Shown here one piece after another: positions 1-12,894 of a stretch of 64,000 nucleotides of DNA; within the stretch, counting starts at the first letter, position 1; each line of letters opens with the position of its first letter. The stretch is from Bolinopsis microptera (lineage: Eukaryota > Ctenophora > Tentaculata > Lobata > Bolinopsidae): contig NC_087077.1 in assembly GCF_026151205.1 (NCBI RefSeq), positions 8,857,983-8,921,982 of the forward strand, written 5' to 3'. Made by a program: the position numbers and the translations under genes. The notes beneath the pieces are model-generated. The model saw nothing but the letters and a program-made list of their open reading frames with translations, was not told the DNA's origin and made no database searches.

Positions 1-1
1 T

Positions 2-3000
2 GCAGAGGTTCCCAAGCGCCGGAGATCAGCAAGGACTTCAAGCGTTTCTGATGTTAGTGACAGTAGTAGATCACCTGCACCTAGAAGATCTAGGAGAATC
101 CAGAACTCAACCAGTCCAGTCAAAGCACTAAAACCAAAGAAGAGTCCCATGAAGAAGGCACTTCCAGAAACATTGACTCCAGAGGAGATGATTGTTGATG
201 AAGTTATCCTAGGTTCTGAAAACAGGAATATCATGATTCCTAGCGATCTTATGGAGCTCAAGAAGTCAATAGACCAAGCACAACTTCAAGAAACCGTTGT
301 CAAAACTCTCGAACAATCTGTGGTCCCTGAAGTTGAAGAGCCCCAAAACATATCAAATGAAGTTCAGAGTATCGTGAAACCAGAACAAAATGACAGTTCT
401 GATAATCTGGAACCTCTCAAAGTCCCTGCCATGGAACTGGCTGTGTTTGCTGAAAACACTCTTGAACCTGCTGCTGAAGACACTCATGGTCCTGCTGTTG
501 AGTCCATTCCAGGACCTTCGCTCCCTCTGAAAACATCTAACACTGACCTGTCTCCTCTTGATTCACCTGTGGCATTGAAATATTCTGATGAAAATAATGG
601 AGCTAAAGCTGTTGACACGGCAAATGATATCAAAGGTCAAGTCCAAGTGAATGCGGTTACCGTACAATCTGATACAGTGAAAACACTGACAAATTTGTCA
701 GAGAAAAGGAAAGTTGCTAAATCTTTACCGTCACCTGCAGTGAAACGTATTCCTCCACCACCTTCGGGAGACTGGCATGCAGTAAAGTCTCTTGATCTAA
801 ATCTCACTCCAGTGTCCAGAAAAGTTGAAGCGAACAATGTTGATGGTCATTTCAACATAACTGCATTATCTAATAAAGGAAAAGTCCAGAAATCTAACAG
901 TGTAGAAAAGAAAAGAGAGAGAAGAAAGAAGAGAAAAGCTGCAAAGGCTGTCTCATCGCTTACAATAAAATCTGTGCCCCCACCTTTATGCAACTGGGAC
1001 TTAGTAAAATCTCTAGATCTAGATCTTACTCCAGTCTCCAGGACGGTACAACCCTTCAAAGAAGCACCAATCCCTGATTCTTCAGATATTTCAGATGAGG
1101 ACTTGATGATTGCTGATACAACTGTTATAAGTCAGGATGTTGAGGATGTTCAGAAGGTTGAGGTTGATATTACGGTTGATGAAGATGAAACCTCTACATC
1201 GGCAGTGCAAGTAGAGAAATCAGATGAAGCTCCAAAACTTATGACTGAGAAAGAAAAGACTGTTAAAGTTGTAGTTCCCCCCTCTTCTGAATGGTTTACT
1301 GCAAAGTCTCAAGATTTCACTTCAGTCGAAAAACTACCATCTTTCAACGCAGCAGCTGCAATAAGTGATCAGTCTGACTCAGAGCTACCTTCCAAAACTA
1401 CAGAATCTAGGAAGAGGAAAAAGACGAAAGGACCAGACCACTACATCTCCCTCGCTCAAATATTTGACATATTTATCCCCAAACCTGCTATCACACTTCT
1501 TGGTTTTAACAAAGACAACGACCATCTCGTCATGGATACAAGTGACTGTGAATCTCAGGTACCATCACCTGCCGCTTTTAGCAGTACTCAAAAACCCATC
1601 GAATCAGTTGATATGAATCTTCTGAGCAATCTAAGAACCATGGCAAAGAAAGGTGCAGAACCTGCGTTACCAGTAGATGATGAACCATTGTACCACCAGA
1701 CATATGAGGACTACACACATTTGGTACCCAACGGAACTACACAGCATCTGGTAGGAATGTTTAGAAGGAATCTCTGTACCAGTGCACCAGATGTACCGTA
1801 CATTGTGGAAACAATAGTGTATAATCATAAGAAAAAGGCACTGCAGAATATAGAAGAAAAGTTGATAATAGCTATCAGAAATGAGATCAGTATTCGAGAT
1901 ACCAGCCCGGCTAACGTCGAGATTCCTCCCATTGATGTTTTGGTGGAATTCTTCTTTGATTTGTTTTCTCAGTTGGTAAATAACGATTACTCATACTTTG
2001 ATGAGAGTACCTGGATGCAGGATGTGTTAAAGAAACTATTTGTCCGAGTCGCAAGTTCGAAAAAGAACTTAACCCAATCCCTTATCAGTCTGCTATCTTT
2101 CTCTATAAAACTATCCCTGAAATGTAAAGATTTGAAATTCCTCCGTGCTCACATCATCAAAACTATCAGTGACATGAACTACACCTACGTCTGTAATCTC
2201 CTCACCAAATGCTTCACCAGCTACAGTATTTTCCTGCTTATCGGAAAGCAACATCTGTGTTTTAGCAAGGACAAGAACTCTATCAAAGACCTGAACTGTC
2301 TGTACCTGGCTGGGCTGGAATTTTATCTACGTTACACACAGTTAAAGTTCCCACCAGTTGAGCAACTAAGCTATATTCATCAGTTTGCGGTTGAGAACCA
2401 CTTGATTAGTGCAGCATTGGATGCTGTTGTTATTAAAGAGGAACTGGGACCAGGGACTGACTACAAGAATCACAACGAACAGGTTGATAGATTTATCTTA
2501 TTTCTTACATGTATTGATTTGAACTTAGATAGGATACAAATTAATTTCCTTTTTGCACATTCAGCCAGTGGCGATCAACAAATTTTTCAAAGTTGGGACC
2601 CGCTCTACACTCTTGCAATATTTATTTTAACCTTATTACCGCAGGGGCTGATATGTATAAAGTTGATGGTGAAATCACAAGGATGGACGTGGTTCACAAC
2701 GACAGTACTACCTCTGATATTTGATAAACTTTCTACCACCACCGAGTTCGGCATTTGCAGGTAAACTATTGTGGATATTTGACTGTCAAATGTCAAACCT
2801 GGAATAGTTCGGGACTTGAATAAGCTTTTTCATTATATGGCAGAGACAGTGTCGAAGTCGTGTCGATTGTTCAGTGATACAAGACATTGATCAACATATT
2901 TCCTTCAGATTAACGGAGTTGATAGTGAATTTGGTTAACTCGGAGATAATCAGTTACAGAGCTGCCGGAAATATCACAATGCTGAAGGAGAAACTTATTC

Positions 3001-3134
3001 CTGCTTTAATTGGATTGCTTTGGACAGGTAATTTACTTAAATTTCTCTAAACAAAAGAGAAACGAAAGCCTGCATAGTGTCAACTATCACGAGTTGATTA
3101 ATTAGATTACATCCTTCATTGTTTTACAGCATGA
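2..3134 (+). CDS. Large unrecognised protein, C-terminal part, open at the window edge
   Basis: The frame is open from the first bases of the window, so the first in-frame ATG (149) is probably internal. The N-terminal ~470 residues are low-complexity, Ser/Pro/Lys-rich and acidic, with basic clusters at ~250-265, which looks nuclear. They hold three copies of a motif of the form PPP..(D/N)W..VKSLDLxLTPVSR, at 748-830, 974-1050 and a weaker one at 1273-1330. From ~residue 515 on the protein looks like a folded helical domain. I infer an in-frame intron 2483-2644 (no stop inside it), a donor after 2760, a next coding exon 2846-3027 (frame open only if the second of two adjacent AGs is used), and a stop reached at 3132-3134 via an acceptor ending at 3129. 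I do not recognise the family. The coding call is strong; the last exons are less certain. Confidence 0.75.
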
Positions 3135-4291
3135 GCAAGCACTCAGCGGGAATCGATTGAGGTCAGTATGTAAATTACACCGAGCCATCGCTACTAGCAA
3201 ATATAAACGGGTTTTGTTGTACAAAGATCATACTCTTGTTGCGCACGTCTCCAAAACTAAGGCCGGCGCGCCGCGCGATCGTTCTACCATGCACTAGCTA
3301 TTACATGTGTTATATCGATGCATGTAGTGCAATCTCAAATTCCAGACGATTAAATTGTCGTGCATAGTGTAAGCAAGCAACGATGAATTGCATGTTCATG
3401 ATAACTAAAACTAAATATTTTCAGCTCCAACTGCAGATATTAAGTTCTCTTTTGCCCGATGTCTTGTCCAACTCAGTCCTTTGAACTCTTCGTACGTCTC
3501 ATCGTCTTTACAGAACTGGGTGAATTGTATTCCCGTACACTTCAAAGAACATCAGCAATATCCTGAGTTATATTATATGATTAGTTTTATTGCTGAGAGG
3601 GAGGGAAAGAATTCCAGGACGTTGTGATCATTGTTTTCTATCAGATTTTTAATTTTAACTTATTATTCACGGCTGCTTTTAAAGCGTTAATTTATTGTTG
3701 TATATTGTTCGATTCAGTATCTTAGATGATGTTATCCCTTAGTTTATTTTGTATTCAATCAATGGACTTGAAAACTGCTCCCAATCGTGTATTCGATAAA
3801 CTTAGGGCTTCCGATTGATTCTCAGCATAACAATTTGTACGGGAGACTTGCTATCCGGTATTTAACTGAAACATGCTTGTAAACGGACCACTTTGGATGG
3901 AAATCATTGGACAGAATAGTAACCAGAAAAGTACAAAATCAAAAACACCATTCATGGGGAAGGTTGGGTGGACTGGGTAATGGAAACGCTCTAGTAATAG
4001 TAAAGGCTGGGGATGGAGTTGACCGCACTCCAGGATCATCAGCCGGGTAAGATCCGCGGCAGTGGGACCTCTAGTTCTTTTATACCTTGCATTATAGCTT
4101 CGCAGGGTTTAACAGAACTGTGAGGCTGGCACGAAGAGCAGATAGTTCAAAACTATCATGCTCCCCCCACTGAGACCGCAAGCACGACGTGTTGCTTGGG
4201 CCTTTAAAATCGTAAAAATGGTCTTTAAAATCCGAGAGATGGTTAGTAAAACGTCTCTTCATACTGGTAGCTGAAGTTGTAGAAATATAAT
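3135..4291. other. Intergenic, no gene seen
   Basis: AT-rich sequence with no convincing exon. It contains a short GC-rich patch at ~3258-3281 (stacked CG dinucleotides) that stands out from its surroundings. Short open frames here have no domain-like composition. Confidence 0.5.
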
Positions 4292-4678
4292 CTACTCTTC
4301 AGGGATGGAGATGGTCACCTCAGCTGGGGCAGGTGCGACCATAACTTGACGAGTCGGGGTACTCTGACACCCCACTGCTCCTCTTCCTTCTTCCATGTCG
4401 ATGATCGTCGACATGTCTTTAACCAGCAGCTTACTAGGAAGACCTGCTGCTTCTTTCTGTAGCCCAGCAGCCACGTTGTTAACAAGGAGGGCGAAGTCCC
4501 TGTACCGTTCACTGGTTCGCTTGTCCAGATCTGCAAGTTCTTCATATAGCTCACGAACTGAGATAAAAGGGAGACCTCGCTCAAATCCGTGGCAGCAAAA
4601 TACCATAGTCCCTCCTCCCATAATAGCAATGCCGAGGAGGACGATGGCAACGAGAATCAAGATTGTACTTGGTTCCAT
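4292..4678 (-). CDS. Small single-pass membrane protein, hypothetical
   Basis: A single-exon 128-residue frame with a true ATG. Residues ~5-30 form a hydrophobic, Gly-rich transmembrane segment directly after a four-residue N-terminus, followed by two Cys and a charged helical stretch (~40-85, Glu/Leu/Lys-rich, possibly coiled coil) and a Pro/Val/Glu-rich tail. This suggests a small type I or III anchored protein with a cytoplasmic or lumenal helix. Overlapping frames on both strands (4315-4650 -, 4395-4682 +) lack such organisation and look like shadows. Flanks on both sides are non-coding. No family recognised. It could also be the last exon of a longer gene, but the ATG directly before the membrane segment argues against that. 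Confidence 0.55.
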   Translation of the reverse strand: MEPSTILILVAIVLLGIAIMGGGTMVFCCHGFERGLPFISVRELYEELADLDKRTSERYRDFALLVNNVAAGLQKEAAGLPSKLLVKDMSTIIDMEEGRGAVGCQSTPTRQVMVAPAPAEVTISIPEE

Positions 4679-4681
4679 TTA

Positions 4682-5315
4682 GATTAGTGTTGTTTATCTT
4701 CACATAAGAGAGATGATTTGAATAGCACTGACCGTTTGCGTGCAAACAAAGGCTCAAAATGCACGTCGTCATGGTTGGAAGCAGCACGCACGTGCAGTTT
4801 TGGATAGATGCCAAATATAGAATAGCGATAGAATATTATTGCATACCTTTTATTTGTGCATCAGCATTTAACAGATATAAGATACTGCAACTGGTCAGGC
4901 CAGTTAGCTACAACTCATGCATTTTCCTTGAATCACTGGCTAGTGAATCAATAGCGATTGCCGGTCAGTGGTGTCACATCAGAGCGGGCTAGCTAATATA
5001 GTTAGCCAGCAAAGCTATGTTGTATGTATACGTACGTATTTAAAGCTACACTAGCTGAGCTGCAGGTACGGTATAGTAGGCGCGCGGCCAGCTAAGCTAG
5101 CTAGCTAGATTATATCTAGATATTATATATTAAATTAAATTAATTTAATTTAATTTAATTTAAATTAATTAGATTAATTAAATTATATCTGTGATTATGC
5201 GCCGACTATACCAGCACAAACTAAAGCGCGTGTTCCAAACAATAAGTTAGGAAGACCCTTTTACAACATGCGATTATTTTACCTGTGATGTTTGTGCCAG
5301 GACTGCCATTATCGG
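4682..5315. other. Intergenic, AT-rich low-complexity core
   Basis: No gene seen. Positions ~5098-5190 are an almost pure A/T tract with repeated TTAAT/AATTA units and self-complementary stretches, typical of neutral low-complexity DNA. Confidence 0.5.
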
Positions 5316-6361
5316 AAACGTTTTTACCATACAGGGTATAATGTTTGTGTACGTATTGTTCATTTCTATTTTTGAGCAACACGATTTAATCATGAGAATC
5401 GATGCTATTGGGATTTGGGTTCATAGAATTTTATGTGTTTGACAAATCAAAGTATGTTTCTTCATTCACAACTGGGTAATTACAAACTGAAAATAAATGT
5501 GAACTCCTCAATATCATATTTTACTTTAAAATAACCATAAACAAATCAATCAAAATATTCAAAAGAATCATTCATTCATTATACATATATAATAGTTGTA
5601 CAACTGATATATCAAAACGCTCAGCTGTTTATAATGTCAATATATAACTTTCACTGGTCTTGCACTGATTTGGCAGCGTCACTTATAGATTTGACCCTGG
5701 TCATAAGAAACACTCCTAAAATTTCGCTTCAAAATTTTTATTAATCGAAACTCAATTAGTTGAACAGTATTAGACATATGAAATATCATATGCATATCTT
5801 AAAAGTTCTTCCTGTGACAATCTTCTAAAGTTAAATTGGGAAAAACGTGGTCCATCTCGTGCGAACTTTCCTAATGACCATTGACCAGGGTCATTTACTT
5901 CTTTGAAATGGTTATAATATGACTATTTTAACTTACGATGTGAATATTATGAAATAAAATCTTTCTTTTATTAATCGAATATAATTTTTTCCACTTGCGC
6001 TTCTATGATGTTATTGATAAAATAAGATTGCGCATTTTATACCAAAATTAATCTAATTTTAATGGTTAATATATATAACAAGAATACGATGTTCTAAATT
6101 ATAGACAAGCCTAAAAGATGTAAACTTCTTATGCGTTCTACCGTAATGTTCAAGAACATGGAGGCTAACGTTAAAATATTGTACGAAAATCTCATTAGAC
6201 ACTAGACAGTGTACAAGAAGTATAGGATTAGATAAACTGCAGACAGAGTGTATCTTGTAAGATGAGAGGAGTTAAACATAACAAAGAACAGCGGAAACTA
6301 TAAATAAACCCTGGAGAAAAGGCATTCCAAATATAAAACTAAATTAACAAACTACAAACTA

Positions 6362-6881
6362 TCATCTTTTCCTGTAATACCGTCTCACATACCACAGCCC
6401 AAGAATTTGAGTTAAAACAGGCCAGGTAACCATGAATATGAGCCACCGCCGCTCCCACACAGACGAGATTGTGCTACTGCGCGACTGTTCGGATAGCAGG
6501 TGCCGTGCCAGGATGTTTTCCAGTGCGTCCATCCTTTTGAGGAGGCCACGTACGTCTTGGCGCATGAGGCGCAAGGTGCGCAGGATCTGTGACTCCACGT
6601 CTATTATCCGCACATCACTGCTACCTGGGGGAAGTGTGTTAATATCCATATCCTATCATTCATATCCTCACGAATTTGGAGATAAAGGACACAGTTTAAG
6701 GATCCACATGTTAATTAAATTACTGCCTGGGCATGTTAATTAATTTCTTGTACAAAATCTTATCTATATGTATATAAGCGACACATACAAGCTTCAGAGC
6801 TTCCGAACGAGTCACTATTCTTCTTGCCCTGTTTCCTTTTCTTTTTACGAGATGTAGCCTGTGTACTGTCTGAGCTGTGCC
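6362..6881 (-). CDS. ACBD5: ACBD4/5-like gene, last two coding exons (tail anchor)
   Basis: Two exons on the minus strand: 6881-6789 and 6624-6362 (stop). The first follows a CAG acceptor, ends at a GTATGT donor in phase 1, and encodes a Ser-rich then Lys/Arg-rich stretch. The second starts after a pyrimidine-rich CCCCCAG acceptor with the matching two bases. It encodes an amphipathic helix of the type QILRTLRLMRQDVRGLLKRM, then a C-terminal hydrophobic segment with W-P...Q and a basic RRYYRKR end. Helix plus WPxxxQ tail is how ACBD4/ACBD5 proteins end. In that family this tail anchors the protein in the peroxisomal or ER membrane with the acyl-CoA-binding domain in the cytosol. Incoming phase 1 matches the exon ending at 34060, so these are probably the 3' exons of the gene at 34060-35259 across a ~27 kb intron. 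They could instead belong to a separate paralogue. Confidence 0.7.
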
Positions 6882-7782
6882 CTGCGTTACTGATATTCCA
6901 AATAAAACTGAAAGCGGGTTCCAAGAAAAATGGTGGAAATTTTAAAATGGTAATATTTTTGTGAGTGTCGGGTTTCTCAATTGAAAATTCCATTTTTCCC
7001 ATACGGTGATAATTTGTTACTATGTATTTTAGTTTTTGACACGAGTTATACTCTAAAATGATTCGTATGGGACTTTTCAAAAATTTTATGTGTCTGACAA
7101 ACAAATATGTTCTTCATTCATACTGGTAATAAACTGAATAATTTGATCTTAAACATTTTTTTTAGAATACCGATTCATATTCAATCAATTTCAAAAGAAT
7201 ATATCATTATATTCTTATAAGTAGTTGTACACGCATTTAAACGTCAGGTTAAATAATGGTTGATATACTTTTCAGATTTGGGTGGCATTATAGATTTGAC
7301 TGGCTGTAAACTACCTGAAATTTCTTAATTTATTATCAAATTCATTAGTTAAAGATAGAATTGTGCAAATCATATGCCTTATCTTAAAAGCGGAAATTAA
7401 GTTAAATGGAAAGAATTTCATTTTAAGCTAGATATTGAGGGATTACTTAAATGGTTAAATAAATTAACTTACCGATAAATTTACTGAAAAAAATCTGTAT
7501 TGGTCAACAAGTTCCAGCTTCGCTCTAGTGAAGTTATTGGAAAAATTCGTTTCCATTTTATATAGCAAATTTTAATTTACATTTTAGTGGATATATTGAC
7601 TTCAAGAATGATTTAAATTTAAGACAATCTAGAGTAAATTCTATGCGGTTTCCTATGTTAGACCCCAATTAAAGCTCAAACGTTAAAATGTAAAATATCC
7701 ATTGACACTAGAAGTTATTTTGAGTTAGATATCAGACAAATTGGATGAGAAGTTAAAACAAAAAAAAAAAAAAAATTCCAAT

Positions 7783-8300
7783 ATAACTTATAACAAACTT
7801 CAAATCTATCATCTTTTTCCATACGTTCTACATACAAGCCAGATTTTGAGTTTAAACATCCTGTAACCTAATTAATATGAGACCGAGTCCACAAACAGAT
7901 TGTTACTTGATCGGTACTTCATAAGTTGATGCCATGATTTAACATTGCTTGCATCCTTTTGAGAGCCAGTAATTTGGGAGCATGGTAGGCTGACAATAAC
8001 TCTAATCACTGAGGGGAATTAAATATATTATCTCATCCAAATTTGGGATAAGAAAATTAGGTCCCAGTTAATTAAATTATGAAGTTGATCGATTTTTTAA
8101 TTTCTTCAAATTTATTTATATGAATTAAAATAGTTTCAGAGCTTCCGACGAATTGGATCTTGGCCTGTTTCACTTTTATCCAACCAGTTTTAGGCCCTCT
8201 AAATCGAAAAATGAAAAGTGGAAGAGGGTATAATGGTGGGTGTGTGAAATGGTAATGGATGTTTTCATGTACCCGTTCTAAATTGTAAAATTATCCACAA
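7783..8300 (-). pseudogene. Decayed duplicate of the ACBD4/5-like terminal exons
   Basis: This is the part of duplication unit 2 that aligns to 6343-6980. The blocks corresponding to the tail exon (7800-8010) and to the Lys-rich exon (8130-8190) are recognisable only as short matching runs. Large internal segments are missing, no open frame survives on either strand, and the splice signals are not preserved. It looks like a dead copy left by the local tandem duplication. Confidence 0.6.
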
Positions 8301-8330
8301 TTTACGAGTTTTTTGATGATATTTTATCAT

Positions 8331-9280
8331 TTTTTTTGACGTGTTTATCTAAACGTTTCGTTATTAACTCAGATTTTGAGGATATAAAGAAAAAATCAAC
8401 ACATGACACCTGTAATAAATTGCTCATCACACGACTCATGTGAAGTTGTCAAGCAAACATTTTTAGTTGAGGCACAGTGACTAGAATAGAAGATATTTCT
8501 ATTCTATTTAGGTGCCCAATACCATGTCTTGTGAGGGCTAAGTAATTAAAGAGAGCCAAATTCTCTTGTACAGACTTTATCACCAACATTCTCAATAGCA
8601 TGAACTTAGAGTTGGAGAGTTTATAAATTATATCGAGCTTTACTTTATAACGCTATATATTAAAAGTCTTTAAGTATTTAACTACCGGGGTCCTGGCCAG
8701 CTTCCTGGAGTTTGAGTTTAAGCACCAGCTAGAGTTCGCCTCATCAATAACATTAAGTTCGGGCTCGGCGAGTTGGAGAGGTTCCAAGTGATGACTTGTA
8801 CAAAGTAACTGCCCTCTTGAGGTTATACTTCTCAATACACGTCTGTTTTTAACTCTTTAAAGTACTGAGCGCAGATAGCAAGAACACTGAGCTATTCGCA
8901 GAGTTCCGGCTTAGTTTGTTATGTTGTTATGAATATTCCTGGATTGTAGCACCGTTTATTTTAGATATTCTATTCTTTTTAACAAAATAATATTATGACT
9001 CGTATATTACGGAGACAAATTCGCTAGATCTTGCTGAATTTCTAACAGTACCAGGGTAAGCACAGGGCTTCAATGCTCTATCTTTTAGTGAAAACCTTGA
9101 CCACAGCCACTACGAAGAAGAAGACAGTAAATGAGAAGCTAAGATGATGTAACCATAATATCCTAAAGGGCCTTGACGGCAAGTTCACCATTGAAACTTA
9201 CGATTTCTCCATTATCTTGAACGTCATTGATATAAGTATGAGTTAAAAGACGCTGGATCTACGTCCTTTGCTCCATGCCA
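8331..9280. other. No gene seen
   Basis: Non-coding AT-rich sequence between the duplication and the gene cluster. Short open frames (for example 8653-8835 -) have no domain or splice support. If the ACBD4/5-like gene is continuous this stretch is intronic. Confidence 0.4.
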
Positions 9281-9550
9281 AGGTCCATCCAGTCAGTATT
9301 CTTAGTGAACAGTAAGTTCATGGCAGTTTGTAATCTGTCAGCGAATGTCATAAAAGACCGTTTAAAAGACCCGTCTTAATGTAACTAATGGCATACCAAT
9401 TTTATTCATGAGCATATTGCAAGAAGAGGGTTCCTGCTTTGTTGTGGCAAGCAAATCCGTTGCTAACTGCCCATCAAATAAGGGTTAAACAAAGGCCATT
9501 ATGCCATTATATGCAGATTATCTTCAGTTATATCGACGCCACGGGAGCTT
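9281..9550 (+). repeat. Cluster 5'-flank repeat, copy 1
   Basis: Shares long matching blocks with 23390-23780, for example CATCCAGTCAGT(A/G)TTCTTAG, CTGTCAGCGAATGT, AAACAAAGGCCATTATGCCA and TATATCGACGCCACG. It lies a few hundred bases before gene A. The other copy lies before the next set of modular genes, consistent with duplication of whole gene-plus-flank blocks. Confidence 0.7.
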
Positions 9551-9908
9551 CAGTGCTTGTTGGATCAGATGCTGCCATCCTGTCCAGGAATCAATTTACT
9601 TGAGCGTCAGTGTGTTATGCGTGCCTTAACCGTCCCATGCTGCAGCGCGATTGCACGTGTGAGACACAGTTGTTCCCGTATTATCAGTATGGGTCTGAAT
9701 ATCGAAGCACGGTAGTTCCCGATAGTTTCAAAATAGTTTCCTATTCATACATTTTTAGAACTATGCAATCGAAGTCGAAAAAACGGATCGTAATAAAAAG
9801 AAATCCTAGAGTAACCGTTGATTTAATGATATATTAAATGTATCAAGTGAAAGACAAGTTTACATCGAAATTTACGAAAAGAGATCAAAGGTGACCGTAG
9901 TTTCTGAG

Positions 9909-12486
9909 ATGGCGCTTAATCTAATCATGATGAAAGCGACAATCTTCCTGATTCTCCTTCAAGTTTCCCAAGGTATTATCATAAAAGATAGTAACTAATA
10001 ACTAATATCAATTACATGCTAATGATTTGAATATGATTTGATGATAATTAGCACTGGCATAAATTGTATCTTTTGAGCGAATTGTATTTAGGGACGAAAA
10101 ATGCAGATACATTCTCGGATAATACAAGGCCAAAAAGAAGAGCGGATTATAGTGAGATGTCTAAACTTTTATCACTTGTATTAGAAATGGCTGAAATCAA
10201 TAACTATGTCCCTATGGTCGCATTTTATTTTGGGCTAATATACTGTTCAATCGCGTATGATATTGTTTCTTTTCTGTAATACATCTAACTTTCAGATTTT
10301 AAACTCATAGATGCTAACGGTAATGCAGTTGGTGCTAGAGTTGTAGGATTACTGATTGTCAATGGTGATTCAACAGTTTGTGACGATAATTTCAGCGACA
10401 ACTCTGCTAATGCAATATGCCGTAAAATGGGTTACATTGGTCAAATGAGATGGAATGTTGGCGACAAATGGGGAATTCAATCGCAATTTCAAATAGGACT
10501 GGATGATATCATTTGCAGCAGTGGTAGTTGGAGTTCTTGCAGCTATGTCGCAGATACACACAACTGCCAGCATCATGAAGATGTGTTTCTTCAATGTGAC
10601 GGAGATGGTAAGATAATGAGTGTTTCCGACTCTGCGCTTACATTTGATTCATGATTCATCTGTTCTTGTCAAATGTTTTACATTATGCTCTTGCTACAAC
10701 TTTAACGTTATAATGTTCAGTTGACGGCGGCTATTCTGACTTTGGAGATTGGTCAGAATGTCCAGTTTCCTGCGGAGGAGGCACCCAAACTAGAACCAGA
10801 AGTTGCACTGAACCTGCACCAGCTAACGGTGGGATGCCGTGTACTGGGGAGAGTTCTGAAGCTAAACCTTGTAACGCTCATCCTTGTCCAGGTACTGGTT
10901 CAGTTCATCTCTTACATAGATACAAGACACTCACTTGATTCTAGAGGAATTAATTATTTGAAATTTGTAGACTCTACAGTCTACAATCTACATTGATCCT
11001 ACAGTTGACGGTGGTTGGAGCGAGTACGGAGATTGGTCAGACTGTTCAGCTGAATGTGGGGGAGGAACACAAACCAGGACAAGGACTTGTACTACCCCTG
11101 CTCCAGCTCACGGTGGTGTAGATTGTGCTGGACCAGGTTCAGTTAGTCAAATGTGTAATTCGCAAAGTTGCCCAGGTAATTGAGGAGGTAAACAGTTGAT
11201 TATTGCCCCGGCGTATTTGTCGTTTTAATTATGATAAAACCGTTCTACCTATCATTAACCCCATGGAAACGTTCTCGATTTCATGGAAGGGGGTTTAATA
11301 GCGGAATGAAACCACGACAAAACATCGTGAATAGAAATCAGTGGATTTAATTTCATTACATTAAATTTATTATTATATCAGGCAAAATGTAATCTTTGAT
11401 GTGCTCTCTGACAGCCGATAATCAAATCGTTCAGTCAACGGTGGATGGAGTGAGTACGGAGATTGGTCAGACTGCTCTGCTAAATGTGGGGGTGGATCTC
11501 ACACTCGAACCAGGACTTGTACCAGTGCTGCTCCAGCTTTTGGGGGCCTGGATTGTGTTGGAGGCGATTCAGACACTCAGTCATGTAACGATTCTCCTTG
11601 TCCAGGTTAGTTTTAACTTTGGTATGAGAGTTGCCAACACTCCTGGTAGTCTCCGAATGTCTTAATTTTAACTTTGGTATCACCCTCGTATCGTGAAATG
11701 AGCTGATATTACTGTTTCACCCGAATAGCGAAATTAAGATATTCCAAATACTTGGTGCTACATTTCCAATCACATTTCAGAGTGCGAGCCTCTGAATGTG
11801 ATGAACGCATATGTTTCACCAGATGGGCAAACAAAGGAGGGTGCAGTTGTCACAGTCACGTGCTTAAAACCAAGAAAATACGTCCTGATCGGTGGAGATG
11901 AGGTCACGTGTCAGTCTAATGAGGAATGGACGGATGAGCCAGAATGCAGAAAATGCGGTAAGGATATAATTATAAATATTGATCTTGATAAAACACGTTG
12001 AGAAAAGCAAACTTCTAGGGCAGTGGTTTGCTTTTTTTCCTGTTTTATCATTTTTATATTTCTCCGTGAACTTTCCAGAAGAGCCACTATTTTTCCTGAT
12101 TATCACAGATCTATTTGGGAGGTTGGAAACTTTTTCACTCTTTTGATTCTTAGTGACGCATGGAATTTGTTCATTTTGTTCACAAATAAACATGACAGTT
12201 CGTTATATTTTCAAGGAAAAAATCCCGCAAAAAAGAAGGATTTCTTCTATTAGACTATCGAGTATCGGACAAAGCACTAGTACTATGAACATGTCAGTTA
12301 CTATGCGCCACAAAATTACTGATCATTATTATTTAAAATATTATGGGACGGAGTGAAAAGTTTCGCAATGACACATCAATCGAGGATAAAATACCAGAGG
12401 TTTGATTTTTAGGATGTCCGAAGAGTTACTGGAGCCTTTGTAATAGAGTATTCATATCGACAGTGGGAAACAGCTGGATGAGATGA
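9909..12486 (+). CDS. Gene A: secreted SRCR - TSP1 x3 - Sushi protein
   Basis: Exons and phases read from the sequence: 9909-9972 (ATG and a ~20-residue hydrophobic signal peptide), 10296-10607 (one SRCR domain with the expected Cys pattern and a CRKMGY core), 10721-10891, 11005-11175 and 11435-11605 (three thrombospondin type 1 repeats of exactly 171 bases, each with W-S-x-W/C-x-x-C-GGG-x-Q/H-TRTR-x-C), and 11781-11957 (Sushi/CCP, four Cys and the conserved Trp). Every exon begins and ends in phase 1 with AG/GT borders. A possible last exon, 12413-12486, adds ~24 residues and a stop, but is weakly supported. The protein should be secreted or on the extracellular matrix, binding glycans or proteins. 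The CCP exon could alternatively splice on into gene B. Domain calls are firm; the 3' end is not. Confidence 0.82.
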
Positions 12487-12894
12487 CAATATTTTTTATA
12501 GCAATCAAAGGATAATTATCAGAACGAAGTATCGGCAAGAGTAAACATAATAAATATTGACTTCTAAATAATTCTAATTATCTAAATTTCTGAAATGGAA
12601 GAATTGAGAAGGCAACAGATGTTAAACTGTCCAACAATAATATTACAGTATAGCTTCGGTGTGGGATAATAACGCATCTTTGGGCTCTCTAAGCTGAGGA
12701 CGCTGTGATAGGTGAGCTTCTATCACGTGATGAACGGTAGGAGCCATGTGACGAAAAGGTAGTGCAGAGTCAATTTCCAAAAGCGAAGTTTCACTTTTCA
12801 GTTCAGTTCAATCATTGTAAAGCTTCGACACTGTACAGAAACCAAAAATAAAAGAGTTTTATTTTCTTAAAGTCAAAGACGGGATCGTCGGAGA

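Larger units (their letters stand above)
5316..8330. repeat. Diverged tandem duplication, ~1.4-1.7 kb units
   Basis: Unit 1 (~5316-6985) and unit 2 (~6986-8330) align along their length by eye. Both begin with a TTTT(A/C)CCATAC block (5319 and 6992). Both continue with TTTTATGTGT(T/C)TGACAAA (5430 and 7083), AGTTGTACA (5595 and 7222), TATAGATTTGAC (5686 and 7291) and TATCATCTTTT (6360 and 7807), then the exon region and the CAGAGCTTCCGA block (6795 and 8136). Unit 2 has many indels. Unit 1 carries the intact exons of the ACBD4/5-like gene and unit 2 a broken copy. Confidence 0.75.

Noticed and set aside
5098-5190. AT palindromes as a replication origin
   Set aside because: Only low-complexity A/T repeats; nothing specific supports an origin.
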